Shown here one piece after another: positions 1 to 7,709 of a stretch of 13,125 nt of DNA. The stretch lies in assembly GCA_944390305.1 (NCBI GenBank), contig CALXPX010000129.1, forward strand, positions 1 to 13,125, given 5' to 3'. Each line of letters begins with the position of its first letter. Positions within the stretch are counted from its first letter, which is position 1. The position numbers and the translations under genes were made by a program. Source of the stretch: an uncultured Clostridia bacterium (GTDB taxonomy: Bacteria > Bacillota > Clostridia > TANB77 > CAG-508). A model generated the notes under the pieces. That model saw only the letters and a list, made by a program, of their open reading frames with translations. It was not told the DNA's origin and made no database searches.

Positions 1-142
1 TAAAGCATTACTAAAAAATAAAGAAATATCTGAGGATGAAGAAAAAGCTTTAGAAGATAAAATTCAAAAAGAAACAGATAAATATGTTGCTAAAATAGAT
101 GAAATTGCTGAAAAAAAGGAAAAAGAAATAATGTCTGTTTAA
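1..142 (+). CDS. frr: Ribosome recycling factor, C-terminal fragment
   Basis: This is the 3' end of a gene that begins before the window; the frame is read from base 2 and stops at 140-142. About 46 codons are visible. They encode a highly charged helical end with the ISEDE segment, a D-K-Y pair and a terminal K-E-K-E-I-M-S-V, which matches the long third helix that closes ribosome recycling factor. RRF works with EF-G to split post-termination ribosomes in the cytoplasm. The position directly before uppS, 11 bases away, is the classic Firmicute order (pyrH-frr-uppS-cdsA). The call rests on the C-terminal pattern plus synteny, because the start and most of domain I lie outside the window. Confidence 0.85.
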   Translation, partial: KALLKNKEISEDEEKALEDKIQKETDKYVAKIDEIAEKKEKEIMSV

Positions 143-153
143 GGAGAGTATAT

Positions 154-861
154 ATGAACGAAAAAATAATGCCAAGACATATTGCAATTATAATGGATGG
201 TAACAGAAGATGGGCTAAACAAAGAGGACTTGACGGAAGCTTAGGACATAAAAAAGGAGCAGAAGTTTTAGAAGAAATTGCAAAATATTGTAATAAAATA
301 GGATTAGAAGCATTAACTGTATATGCATTTTCTACTGAAAACTGGAAAAGAACTAAAGAAGAAGTAGGAGCAATTATGCTTTTACTTCAAATGTATTTAG
401 ACAAATTTTTAAGAACCGCAGATCTTGAAAATATAAAATTAAGAGTAATAGGCGACAGAGAACACAATATGCCAGAAGAAATAAAAGCTAAAATGATAAA
501 AATGGAAGAAAGAACTAAAAATAATACAGGACTTAAATTTAATATTGCTTTTAATTATGGTGGAAGAGATGAAATTGTAAAGGCAACAAGAAAAATTGCT
601 GAAAAAGTAAAAAAAGGGGAAATTGGTATAGAGGATATTAATGAAGATATGATATCAGATAATCTATATACAAAAGGACTTCCAGATCCAGATTTGTTAA
701 TTAGAACAAGTGGAGAATTAAGAACAAGCAATTTTTTACCTTGGCAAATAACTTATTCGGAATTTATATTTTTAGATAAATATTGGCCAGATTTTACTAA
801 AATAGACATAGACCAAGCAATAGAAGCATACAGTCAAAGACAAAGAAGAGTAGGAAAGTAG
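154..861 (+). CDS. uppS: Isoprenyl transferase (undecaprenyl diphosphate synthase)
   Basis: This cis-prenyltransferase condenses farnesyl diphosphate with eight isopentenyl diphosphates to make the C55 carrier lipid for peptidoglycan and wall polymers. Visible family motifs are HIAIIMDGNRRWAK (residues 9-22, with the catalytic Asp at 15), the GHKKG stretch with His32, the YAFSTENW block, and the C-terminal RTSGE...R.SNFLPWQ..YSE region that binds the homoallylic diphosphate and Mg. Arg replaces the more common Gly in DGNGRW, a variant that occurs in the family. At 235 aa it is close to the usual 240-250. The ATG follows an AGGAG Shine-Dalgarno sequence that overlaps the frr stop, so it is probably co-transcribed with frr and cdsA. 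Confidence 0.95.
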   Translation: MNEKIMPRHIAIIMDGNRRWAKQRGLDGSLGHKKGAEVLEEIAKYCNKIGLEALTVYAFSTENWKRTKEEVGAIMLLLQMYLDKFLRTADLENIKLRVIGDREHNMPEEIKAKMIKMEERTKNNTGLKFNIAFNYGGRDEIVKATRKIAEKVKKGEIGIEDINEDMISDNLYTKGLPDPDLLIRTSGELRTSNFLPWQITYSEFIFLDKYWPDFTKIDIDQAIEAYSQRQRRVGK

Positions 862-887
862 GTCAAACGTATAGGAAGGAAGTTTTC

Positions 888-1733
888 ATGGAGAAAGAGA
901 AAAGAGCAAAGACCATAAAAAGAACAATAACAGGAGTAATTGGTTTACCTATACTTGCTGCAGTTCTTATTTTTGCAAATACAATTATAATGGATATATT
1001 TACAGCTGCCATTGCTTGCATTAGTATGTATGAATATTTTCATTGCTTTAAATCCACAAATAAAGGTAATCCAACACAATTTTTAGGATATTTTTTCTGT
1101 ATATTAATAATTTTTACGCATTTTGTAGATAATTATTTATTATATTCTATTATGGTGTCAATAATTCCAATATCATTACTTATTCTATTTGCAGAATTAG
1201 TTATATCTAAAGGAGAAAAAACAATAAAAGATGTAGCAATAACAATACTTGGAATTTGCTATATACCTTTGATGATTATATATTTATCACTAATTAGAAA
1301 CATAGATTTAGGACATAATCTAGATGGTAAGATACTAGTATGGTTTGTACTTATAGCCTCATGGGGAAGCGATGTATTTGCTTATTTTATAGGAAGACAT
1401 TTTGGAAAACATAAGCTTACAAAAGTAAGTCCTAATAAGACAGTAGAAGGAGCAATAGCAGGAATTGTTGGGGCAACTTTACTTGGTATAATTTATGCAG
1501 TTTTGTGTAATACTTTATGGGGAGCAGGAATAAATTATTTATTAATAGGAGTAATAGTAGCAATATTAAGTGTAATTGGTCAGGTTGGAGATTTGGCTGC
1601 ATCTAGCATAAAAAGGTATTGTGATATAAAAGACTTTAGTGAACTTATTCCTGGACATGGTGGAATGCTAGATAGAATTGATAGTATTATCTTTGTACTT
1701 CCATTTGCATTTTTACTTTTAAATTTACTTTAG
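888..1733 (+). CDS. cdsA: Phosphatidate cytidylyltransferase (CDP-diacylglycerol synthase)
   Basis: This integral membrane enzyme converts phosphatidic acid and CTP to CDP-diacylglycerol, the branch point for phosphatidylglycerol and other phospholipids. The 281-aa protein has a short Lys/Arg-rich cytoplasmic N-terminus followed by a series of hydrophobic segments. The CDS family signature is clear near residues 238-265: S-I-K-R, then K-D, then PGHGGMLDRIDS with the metal-binding acidic residues. An upstream SD-V-AYF-GR-FGKHK block and the SPNKTVEG motif are also typical. The ATG is preceded by AGGAAGGA. Its stop codon overlaps the Shine-Dalgarno sequence of the next gene, which argues for translational coupling with the protease downstream. 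Confidence 0.95.
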   Translation: MEKEKRAKTIKRTITGVIGLPILAAVLIFANTIIMDIFTAAIACISMYEYFHCFKSTNKGNPTQFLGYFFCILIIFTHFVDNYLLYSIMVSIIPISLLILFAELVISKGEKTIKDVAITILGICYIPLMIIYLSLIRNIDLGHNLDGKILVWFVLIASWGSDVFAYFIGRHFGKHKLTKVSPNKTVEGAIAGIVGATLLGIIYAVLCNTLWGAGINYLLIGVIVAILSVIGQVGDLAASSIKRYCDIKDFSELIPGHGGMLDRIDSIIFVLPFAFLLLNLL

Positions 1734-1741
1734 GAGGATAA

Positions 1742-2500
1742 ATGGATTTTATAATAACTGCGATAAAGATTATATTTTTATTGGGATTTTTAATTATAAT
1801 CCACGAAGGAGGACATTTTTTAGTTGCTAAATTATGCAAAGTAAGAGTAAACGAATTTGCTATAGGATTTGGACCTAAAATTTGGTCTAAAAAGCTAGGT
1901 GAAACAAAATATGAGTTAAGACTCATACCCTTCGGTGGATTTGTTAATATGGAAGGGGAAGAAGAGCATTCTGATAAAGAAGGCTCTTTTAGTAAAGCTA
2001 GTATTCCTAAAAGATTTGCAATTATTGTAGCAGGAGCCATAGTTAATATTTTATTTGGAATTTTAGCCTATATAATATTAATAATGGTTAGATATTCTAT
2101 TGTTAGAGAAGCTAATTTACTAGAATCCATATCATATACTCTTTTAAGTACTAAAACTTTAATTTGTGCTATGTTTGACAGCATTGTGCAATTATTTAGT
2201 GGAAATATTTCTATAAATGATATGGTAGGGCCTGTTGGAATTTCGCAAATGGTTTCTATGACATCGGGAATGGCACAATTTGTGTATTTATTAGCATTAA
2301 CTTCAGTATCATTAGGTATAACTAATTTGTTACCATTTGTACCACTTGATGGAGGAAAGGCACTTTTATTAATAATTGAGGCTATTAGAAGAAAACCATT
2401 AAAAGAAGAAACAGAATTAAAAATTCAATCAGTAGGATTTTTTATATTAATAGTTTTTTCGGTGTTTGTAGCATATAATGATATTTTACGTTTGATGTAA
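1742..2500 (+). CDS. rseP: RseP/RasP-like site-2 zinc metalloprotease lacking a PDZ domain
   Basis: This is an M50-family intramembrane protease. Relatives (E. coli RseP, B. subtilis RasP) cleave anti-sigma factors, signal-peptide remnants and other single-span membrane proteins. Residues 21-25 form the zinc site HEGGH (HExxH; His21, Glu22, His25) inside the first membrane segment. The second motif, N195-L-L-P-F-V-P-L-D-G-G205, supplies the third ligand, Asp203. The IGFGP and YELRLIPFGGFV blocks and the GPVGI segment (about 163-167) are also family-typical. The protein is only 252 aa, against about 340-430 for family members with PDZ domains. The second membrane segment (about 92-116) passes almost directly into the region that normally follows the PDZ domain, so that substrate-gating domain is missing. 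The frame is intact and the start has a strong AGGAGG, so it looks like a real short form. The gene symbol is by homology. Confidence 0.88.
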   Translation: MDFIITAIKIIFLLGFLIIIHEGGHFLVAKLCKVRVNEFAIGFGPKIWSKKLGETKYELRLIPFGGFVNMEGEEEHSDKEGSFSKASIPKRFAIIVAGAIVNILFGILAYIILIMVRYSIVREANLLESISYTLLSTKTLICAMFDSIVQLFSGNISINDMVGPVGISQMVSMTSGMAQFVYLLALTSVSLGITNLLPFVPLDGGKALLLIIEAIRRKPLKEETELKIQSVGFFILIVFSVFVAYNDILRLM

Positions 2501-2522
2501 TTTTATATTTTGGGGGCAAAAA

Positions 2523-5500
2523 ATGAGTCAAATAAATACAGAAGTTAAAGAAGCAAAAAGAATAAAAAATGTTTTTAGCGATTATAGTTCAGAAAGTTTT
2601 TCTTTTTCAGATGCACAAATAGAAAATGTTAATTTATATAAGAAAACAAATAAACTAGAGTTATTTTTGAAAACAGAAGGATATGTTCCAATAGATGAAA
2701 TGAATAAATTTGAGAAGTATGCTATGAAAAGATTTAACATATCGGGAGTACAATTTAAAATAAAGAATAATAAAACAGATCCACCACCAATTAAAGAAGA
2801 ATGGGAAAATCTACTCTCATATTTTTCAAATAAAAATCCAATGGCTAAAGCATTCTTAAGGAATAGTGAGATAGATTTTAATAATGGAATAAACATACAT
2901 ATAAAGGTAAAAGGAAAAGATATACTAGAAAAACAAGGTATGAATACAAAAATTTCAGAATTTGTAAAGAATATCTATGGAGTAGGATATAAAGTTAATT
3001 TTATAGAAGATAACATTGAAGAATATGAAAAGTTACTAAAAGAAAAAAATGAAGGTTTAATAAAAAAATATTCTGAAGAAACTAAAAATTTACAAATAAT
3101 TAATGCTGAGAAAAACAACAAAGAATTACCAAAAGAAAGTAAAACATCAGAAAATAAAGAAAAAAACACAAATAAAGGAAACATGCAAAACACAAATGGA
3201 TCAAATGGCGATGGAATTATTATGCCTCCACCTAATAATACTTTTTCTCCTAAAATGGAAGAAGATGATGAAAGCTCACCTTTAATATATGGAAGAAATG
3301 GAAATATTAGAGAGCCTCTTATGAAAGTGGAAGATATTGCTGTTGATACATCTGATGTACAAATAATAGGAGAAATAGTAAATAGTCCAGATCCAACAGA
3401 ACTAAAAAAATCAGGGAAGTTTTTGTTTTCATTTGATGTATATGATGGAACAAGTACAATTACTTGTAAAATATTTGTACTTCCAGAAAAAAAGAAAAGA
3501 GTTTCTAGCAAACTTAAGATTGGAAACGGAGTTAAAGTAGGAGGGAGAGCAGCATTTGATAATTTTGCAAAAGAGATTACTATTTTAGCGAATACTGTAA
3601 TAGAGAGCGAGCCATTAAAAAAGGCATCTAGAATGGATAATTCGGAAGAAAAAAGAGTAGAACTTCATATGCATACACAAATGAGTCAAATGGATGCTGT
3701 AACACCTGTAAAAGATTTAATAAAAAGAGCAATGAAGTGGGGAATGAAATCAATTGCTATAACAGACCATGGAGTTGTTCAATCATTCCCAGATGCCCAC
3801 AAAATGCTAGGCTTTGATAATAAAGATATGAAAGTTATATATGGAGTAGAAGGGTATTTAGTTCCAGATAAAGATCCAATTGTAACAAAAGGAAAGGGAC
3901 AAACATTAGAAGATAGTACATATTGCGTATTTGACTTAGAGACAACGGGTATATCTTTTAGAACAGAAAAAATTACTGAAATTGGTATTATGAAGGTTAA
4001 AAATGGAGAAGTAATAGATACATTTGAAACTTTTGTAAATCCTGAAAAACCAATACCAATGAAAGTACAAGAAATAACAAATATAACAGATGAAATGGTA
4101 AAAGATGCTCCAACTATTGAAGAACTTATGCCAAAAGTATTAGAATTTTTTGGGGATTCAGTTTTGGTGGCTCACAATGCGGATTTTGATACAAGCTTTA
4201 TAAAATATAATTGTGATAGAATGGGACTTAAATTTGATAATACATATTTAGATACACTTCGCTTAGCAAAAGATTTATTTCCAGATTATAAAAAATATAA
4301 ATTAGGAATAATAGCAGAAAATCTAGGAATTAAAGTTGAAGTTGCACATAGAGCTTTAGACGATGTAGATACAACAGTAAAAGTATTTAATGTAATGCTT
4401 AAAATGCTTAAAGATAAGGGAATTAAGACATTAGATGAAATGGATGAAGTAGAAGCAGGAAATGCAAATTACAAAAAATTAAAGAGTTATCACACTATTA
4501 TTTTGGCAAAAGATTATGTCGGACTTAGAAATCTATATAGATTAGTATCTTTATCTCATGTAAGTTACTTTTATAAAAAACCTCTTATACTTAAATCATT
4601 ATTTAAAAAATATTCAGAAGGACTAATTATGGGGTCTGCTTGTGATCAAGGAGAACTTTATCAAGCAATTTTAAATGGAAAATCCGATGAGGATATAGAA
4701 CAAATTGCAAGAGACTATGACTATTTAGAAATTCAACCAATTGGTAATGATGAATATTTAGTAAGAAATGGAACACTTCAAAATGATGAAGATTTAAGAA
4801 ATATTGTTAGAAAAATTGTGGATTTAGGTGAAAAATTAGATAAGCCAGTATGTGCTACTTGTGACGTACATTTCATGGATCCACAAGATGAAATTTATAG
4901 AAGAATTTTGCAAGCAGGACAAGGCTATGATGATGCAGATATGCAGGCACCGCTATATTTTAGAACAACAGAAGAGATGCTAAAAGAATTTGACTTTTTA
5001 GGAAAAGAAAAGGCATATGAAGTAGTTGTAACAAATACAAATAAAATTTCAGATATGTGTGAAAGAATAAGTCCTATTTCACCAGAAAAATGTCCTCCAC
5101 ATATTCCTGGTTGTGAGGAGACCATAAAGCAAATAGCATATGATAAAGCACACGAATTGTATGGAGACCCTTTACCTGAAATTGTACAGGCAAGATTAGA
5201 TAAAGAGCTGGATTCAATTATAAAAAATGGATTCTCAGTTATGTATATAATTGCTCAAAAGCTAGTTTGGAAATCTAATGAAGATGGATATATAGTTGGT
5301 TCAAGAGGTTCTGTTGGCTCATCTTTTGTCGCTAATATGACTGGTATTACAGAAGTTAATTCACTTCCTCCACATTATAGATGCCCAAAATGTAAATATT
5401 CAGATTTTACAGACTATGGTGTAAAAAATGGATTTGATCTACCAGATAAAGTTTGTCCTAAATGTGGAACACCTCTAGATAAAGATGGAATGGATATACC

Positions 5501-6974
5501 ATTTGAAACTTTCTTAGGATTTAATGGAGATAAAGAGCCAGATATAGACCTTAACTTCTCTGGAGAGTATCAAGCAAAGGCTCACAAATATACAGAAGTT
5601 ATATTTGGAAAAGGAACAACTTTTAAAGCAGGAACTGTTGGTACTGTTGCAGATAAAACTGCTTTTGGATATGTAAAAAAATATTATGAAGAAAGAGGAA
5701 TTCCGGTAAGTAATGCAGAAGTTGCAAGAGAGGCAAAGGGATGTACAGGTATAAAGAGGACAACAGGTCAGCATCCAGGTGGAATTATAGTTGTCCCAAA
5801 AGGAAGAGAAATTTATGAGTTTACACCAGTTCAGCATCCAGCAGATGACTCAGAATCAGATATTATTACAACACATTTTGATTATCACTCAATTGATCAA
5901 AACTTACTTAAACTAGATATACTAGGTCATGATGATCCAACAGTTATTCGTATGCTTTATGATTTAACTGGTTTTGATCCAACAAAAGTACCTCTTGATG
6001 ATAAAGAAACAATGTCTATATATTCATCAACAAAAGCTCTGGGAGTTACGCCAGAGCAAATACATTCAGAAGTAGGAACTTATGGAATTCCGGAATCAGG
6101 AACTAAATTTGTAAGAGGAATGCTTAAAGATACAAAACCAACTACTTTTGAAGAATTACTTAGAATATCTGGTCTTTCACATGGTACTGACGTTTGGCTT
6201 GGAAATGCTCAAGAACTTATAAATAATGGAACAGCGACTTTAAGTGAAGTTATTTGTACTCGTGATGATATTATGCTATATTTAATAAAACAAGGATTAG
6301 AACCAAATACAGCATTTAAAATAATGGAGCTAGTTCGTAAGGGAAAAGTTGCAAAAGAACCAGAAAAATGGGCCAAATTTAAAGCAATTATGGAAGAAAA
6401 TAATGTTCCTAAATGGTATATAGATTCATGTAACAAAATTAAATATCTATTCCCTAAAGCTCATGCTGCAGCATATGTTACAAATGCATTTAGAATAGCA
6501 TGGTTTAAAGTACATATTCCAAAAGCATATTATTGTGCATATTTTTCAATAAGAGCAGATGCTTTTGATAGTGATATTATGTGTCATGGAAAAGAAAAAG
6601 TAAAAAATGAAATGAAGAGAATAGAACTTTTGGGGCAAAATGCTACTCAAAAAGATGGTGCAATGTATGAAACTTTAGAAATAGTAAATGAAATGTATGA
6701 AAGAGGAATAAGTTTTTTACCAATCGACTTATATGATTCAAGTAGTACAAAATTTAAAATGGAAGAAGAAGGAATAAGACCACCACTTAATAGTATTCCA
6801 GGACTTGGAACAGTTGCTGCACAAGGAATAGAAGACGCCAGAAAAGATGGAGAATTCATGTCTATAAGTGATTTAAAAATAAGAGCTAAAATAGGAAAAA
6901 GTGCAGTTGAAATGCTTCAAAATGCAGGATGTCTAAAAGGAATGAGTGAAAGTAATCAAATGAGTTTATTTTAA
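2523..6974 (+). CDS. polC: DNA polymerase III alpha subunit, PolC type
   Basis: This is the replicative DNA polymerase of low-GC Gram-positives, with built-in proofreading. The 1483 residues show, in order: an N-terminal domain and charged linker (about 1-260); an OB-fold region (about 275-360); a PHP domain opening with VELHMHTQ (about 378); an inserted DnaQ-like 3'-5' exonuclease with Asp471/Glu473 in FDLETTG, HNADFD at 551-556, and His609/Asp613; the resumed PHP; and the C-family polymerase core. The catalytic aspartates are Asp1007 and Asp1009 in PDIDLNF and Asp1132 in KLDILG. A PolC-specific zinc finger has Cys954, Cys957, Cys978 and Cys981. The protein ends in QMSLF, the expected beta-clamp-binding peptide. 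The start ATG follows a G-rich GGGGG element rather than a canonical AGGAGG. No key residue is missing. Confidence 0.97.
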   Translation: MSQINTEVKEAKRIKNVFSDYSSESFSFSDAQIENVNLYKKTNKLELFLKTEGYVPIDEMNKFEKYAMKRFNISGVQFKIKNNKTDPPPIKEEWENLLSYFSNKNPMAKAFLRNSEIDFNNGINIHIKVKGKDILEKQGMNTKISEFVKNIYGVGYKVNFIEDNIEEYEKLLKEKNEGLIKKYSEETKNLQIINAEKNNKELPKESKTSENKEKNTNKGNMQNTNGSNGDGIIMPPPNNTFSPKMEEDDESSPLIYGRNGNIREPLMKVEDIAVDTSDVQIIGEIVNSPDPTELKKSGKFLFSFDVYDGTSTITCKIFVLPEKKKRVSSKLKIGNGVKVGGRAAFDNFAKEITILANTVIESEPLKKASRMDNSEEKRVELHMHTQMSQMDAVTPVKDLIKRAMKWGMKSIAITDHGVVQSFPDAHKMLGFDNKDMKVIYGVEGYLVPDKDPIVTKGKGQTLEDSTYCVFDLETTGISFRTEKITEIGIMKVKNGEVIDTFETFVNPEKPIPMKVQEITNITDEMVKDAPTIEELMPKVLEFFGDSVLVAHNADFDTSFIKYNCDRMGLKFDNTYLDTLRLAKDLFPDYKKYKLGIIAENLGIKVEVAHRALDDVDTTVKVFNVMLKMLKDKGIKTLDEMDEVEAGNANYKKLKSYHTIILAKDYVGLRNLYRLVSLSHVSYFYKKPLILKSLFKKYSEGLIMGSACDQGELYQAILNGKSDEDIEQIARDYDYLEIQPIGNDEYLVRNGTLQNDEDLRNIVRKIVDLGEKLDKPVCATCDVHFMDPQDEIYRRILQAGQGYDDADMQAPLYFRTTEEMLKEFDFLGKEKAYEVVVTNTNKISDMCERISPISPEKCPPHIPGCEETIKQIAYDKAHELYGDPLPEIVQARLDKELDSIIKNGFSVMYIIAQKLVWKSNEDGYIVGSRGSVGSSFVANMTGITEVNSLPPHYRCPKCKYSDFTDYGVKNGFDLPDKVCPKCGTPLDKDGMDIPFETFLGFNGDKEPDIDLNFSGEYQAKAHKYTEVIFGKGTTFKAGTVGTVADKTAFGYVKKYYEERGIPVSNAEVAREAKGCTGIKRTTGQHPGGIIVVPKGREIYEFTPVQHPADDSESDIITTHFDYHSIDQNLLKLDILGHDDPTVIRMLYDLTGFDPTKVPLDDKETMSIYSSTKALGVTPEQIHSEVGTYGIPESGTKFVRGMLKDTKPTTFEELLRISGLSHGTDVWLGNAQELINNGTATLSEVICTRDDIMLYLIKQGLEPNTAFKIMELVRKGKVAKEPEKWAKFKAIMEENNVPKWYIDSCNKIKYLFPKAHAAAYVTNAFRIAWFKVHIPKAYYCAYFSIRADAFDSDIMCHGKEKVKNEMKRIELLGQNATQKDGAMYETLEIVNEMYERGISFLPIDLYDSSSTKFKMEEEGIRPPLNSIPGLGTVAAQGIEDARKDGEFMSISDLKIRAKIGKSAVEMLQNAGCLKGMSESNQMSLF

Positions 6975-7005
6975 AAAATAGTGATTGTTAGGAAGGAAAA
7001 AAGAT

Positions 7006-7284
7006 ATGTATAATATAATTTTTGGATATATAATTATAATAAATTTTATAGCAATGTTTTTTATGTATATAGATGCAAAAACGAAATGGATAAAATTAAA
7101 AGATGGAGCGAAAAACTTTATATATATAATATTAACCATATTAGGTGGATGTATAGGAGTATTAATAACTTCACAATTACTAGATTATAAACAAGATGAA
7201 AAGCTAATTAAAAAGGTTGTACCTGGAATAGTATTTATTGAATTAGTAATAATATGCTATATTGTGTATAAGGTGTATCTATAA
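7006..7284 (+). CDS. Small DUF1294-like membrane protein
   Basis: A 92-aa protein with three hydrophobic segments (about residues 2-22, 38-55 and 70-89). An Asp23-Ala-Lys follows the first span, a GG..G motif (47-51) lies in the second, and a polar loop precedes the third. This layout resembles the DUF1294 family, whose members are about 80-120 aa; no biochemical function is established for that family. The usual His-Lys of the loop is not conserved here (YKQDEK instead). I chose ATG 7006 because an AGGAAGGA Shine-Dalgarno sequence sits 8 bases upstream; a TTG at 6985 in the same frame has no such site. The gene starts 31 bases after polC and ends at a strong terminator, so it is probably the last cistron of the polC transcript. 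Confidence 0.65.
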   Translation: MYNIIFGYIIIINFIAMFFMYIDAKTKWIKLKDGAKNFIYIILTILGGCIGVLITSQLLDYKQDEKLIKKVVPGIVFIELVIICYIVYKVYL

Positions 7285-7318
7285 AAAAATACAAGAGTAA
7301 AATCTCTTGTATTTTTTT
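7283..7318 (+). terminator. Rho-independent terminator after the polC operon
   Basis: A perfect 15-bp inverted repeat pairs 7283-7297 with 7304-7318 around a 6-base loop (TAAAAT). The core pair is ACAAGAG/CTCTTGT, the outer stem is A/T, and the 3' arm itself supplies a run of seven T. Because the outer arms are A7/T7, the element could also stop transcription arriving from the other side. It overlaps the stop codon of the small membrane-protein gene and marks the end of the housekeeping run. Confidence 0.9.
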
Positions 7319-7543
7319 ATATAAAAGTATTGACAAAAGGTTTCAAATAATTACATAAAGATACAGAAAAGTAAAAATAATTCCAAAAAGGTACATGTGG
7401 ATAATGTGGATAACTCTGTGGATAGTTAAAAATACTAGCTTTTACAATTTGAATTTTGCACAGGTACATAAAGTAGAAAAGGTATTATGGAAAGTAAAGC
7501 TATATAAAGTTTTAGACATTAATAAAATGTAAAAATAAAGTAC
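7319..7543. other. Non-coding AT-rich spacer containing a DnaA-box cluster
   Basis: No convincing gene lies between the terminator and the promoter at 7544. The stretch holds the three DnaA-box-like 9-mers described separately. It also holds two copies of the 9-mer TACATAAAG (7352-7360 and 7465-7473), each followed within a few bases by AGAAAAG and flanking the boxes. A TTGACA hexamer at 7330-7335 has no good -10 partner. A 45-codon open frame (7395-7532) is dismissed as a by-product of the repeated boxes. Confidence 0.6.
7396..7425 (-). promoter_or_regulatory. Cluster of three tandem DnaA boxes
   Basis: Three same-orientation 9-mers match the DnaA-box consensus, which reads TTATCCACA on the other strand. 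TGTGGATAA at 7396-7404 and TGTGGATAA at 7405-7413 are perfect and abut. TGTGGATAG at 7417-7425 has one mismatch. A weak opposite-strand candidate, TTTTGCACA at 7454-7462, matches 7 of 9. DnaA-ATP bound to such clusters either opens an origin, regulates a promoter, or titrates DnaA, as the dispersed DnaA-box clusters of B. subtilis do. There is no dnaA, dnaN, gyrB or rpmH next to it, so a titration or transcriptional site seems likelier than oriC. The boxes are seen in the sequence; the function is inferred. Confidence 0.7.
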
Positions 7544-7572
7544 TTGTTAAAATAATATTATAAGTGTATAAT
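7544..7572 (+). promoter_or_regulatory. Sigma-A-type promoter for the leader ORF and pilin-like gene
   Basis: A -35 element TTGTTA (7544-7549) is separated by exactly 17 bases from a perfect -10 TATAAT (7567-7572), which predicts a start near 7579. The surrounding sequence is A/T-rich. Transcription from here would produce a 5' leader of about 175 bases before the ATG of the surface-protein gene, with a short ORF inside it. Confidence 0.75.
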
Positions 7573-7576
7573 ATTA
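7553..7576. promoter_or_regulatory. Perfect dyad covering the -10 element (candidate operator)
   Basis: The arms TAATATTATA (7553-7562) and TATAATATTA (7567-7576) are perfect inverted repeats, 10 bp each, around a 4-base AGTG centre. The right arm contains the whole -10 hexamer. A dimeric regulator bound here would block RNA polymerase. The arms are made only of A and T in an A/T-rich spacer, which raises the chance of coincidence, and no regulator gene is adjacent. Confidence 0.45.
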
Positions 7577-7601
7577 ATTGAAAAACAAAGGAGAAAAACA
7601 A

Positions 7602-7709
7602 ATGGAAATACTTAAAACCGTTGAGGCTGTATATATATATATTGAAGGATTTAATAAAATAGAATTATGCAAGCACAGTGAAAAACCTATGCTTTTTAGG
7701 CGTATCTAA
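7602..7709 (+). CDS. Putative 35-aa leader peptide
   Basis: A short open frame of 35 codons, starting MEILKTVEAVYIYIEG and ending RRI. It starts at an ATG placed 8 bases after a good AAGGAG Shine-Dalgarno sequence (7588-7593) and about 23 bases after the predicted transcription start. I do not recognise the peptide. It contains a TA dinucleotide run of six units (7630-7641), and its last ten codons overlap a foldable RNA segment and the first of two direct repeats. It could be a regulatory upstream ORF, the remnant of a larger gene, or chance. The promoter and Shine-Dalgarno sequence are the only positive evidence of translation. Confidence 0.4.
   Translation: MEILKTVEAVYIYIEGFNKIELCKHSEKPMLFRRI

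Noticed and set aside
1687..2040. Minus-strand 117-codon frame opposite the protease gene
   Set aside because: Overlaps the conserved HExxH gene completely and shows no recognisable domain.
2975..3511. Long minus-strand open frame opposite the N-terminal part of polC
   Set aside because: Shadow of an A-rich plus-strand coding region; no Shine-Dalgarno sequence or family motif, and polC is unmistakable on the other strand.
7330..7360. A perfect TTGACA at 7330-7335 as a promoter
   Set aside because: The only -10 candidates (CATAAA at 18 bases, TACATA at 16) are poor, and no gene starts close by; not called as a promoter.
7395..7532. A 45-codon + strand ORF beginning M-W-I-M-W-I-T-L-W-I, after AAAAAGG
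   Set aside because: The Trp-rich start is simply the DnaA boxes read as codons; no recognisable protein pattern, and the Shine-Dalgarno-like site is too close to the ATG.
7630..7642. TA dinucleotide run as a phase-variation switch
   Set aside because: Only about six units long and in an ORF of uncertain status; too short to argue for a contingency locus in such AT-rich DNA.
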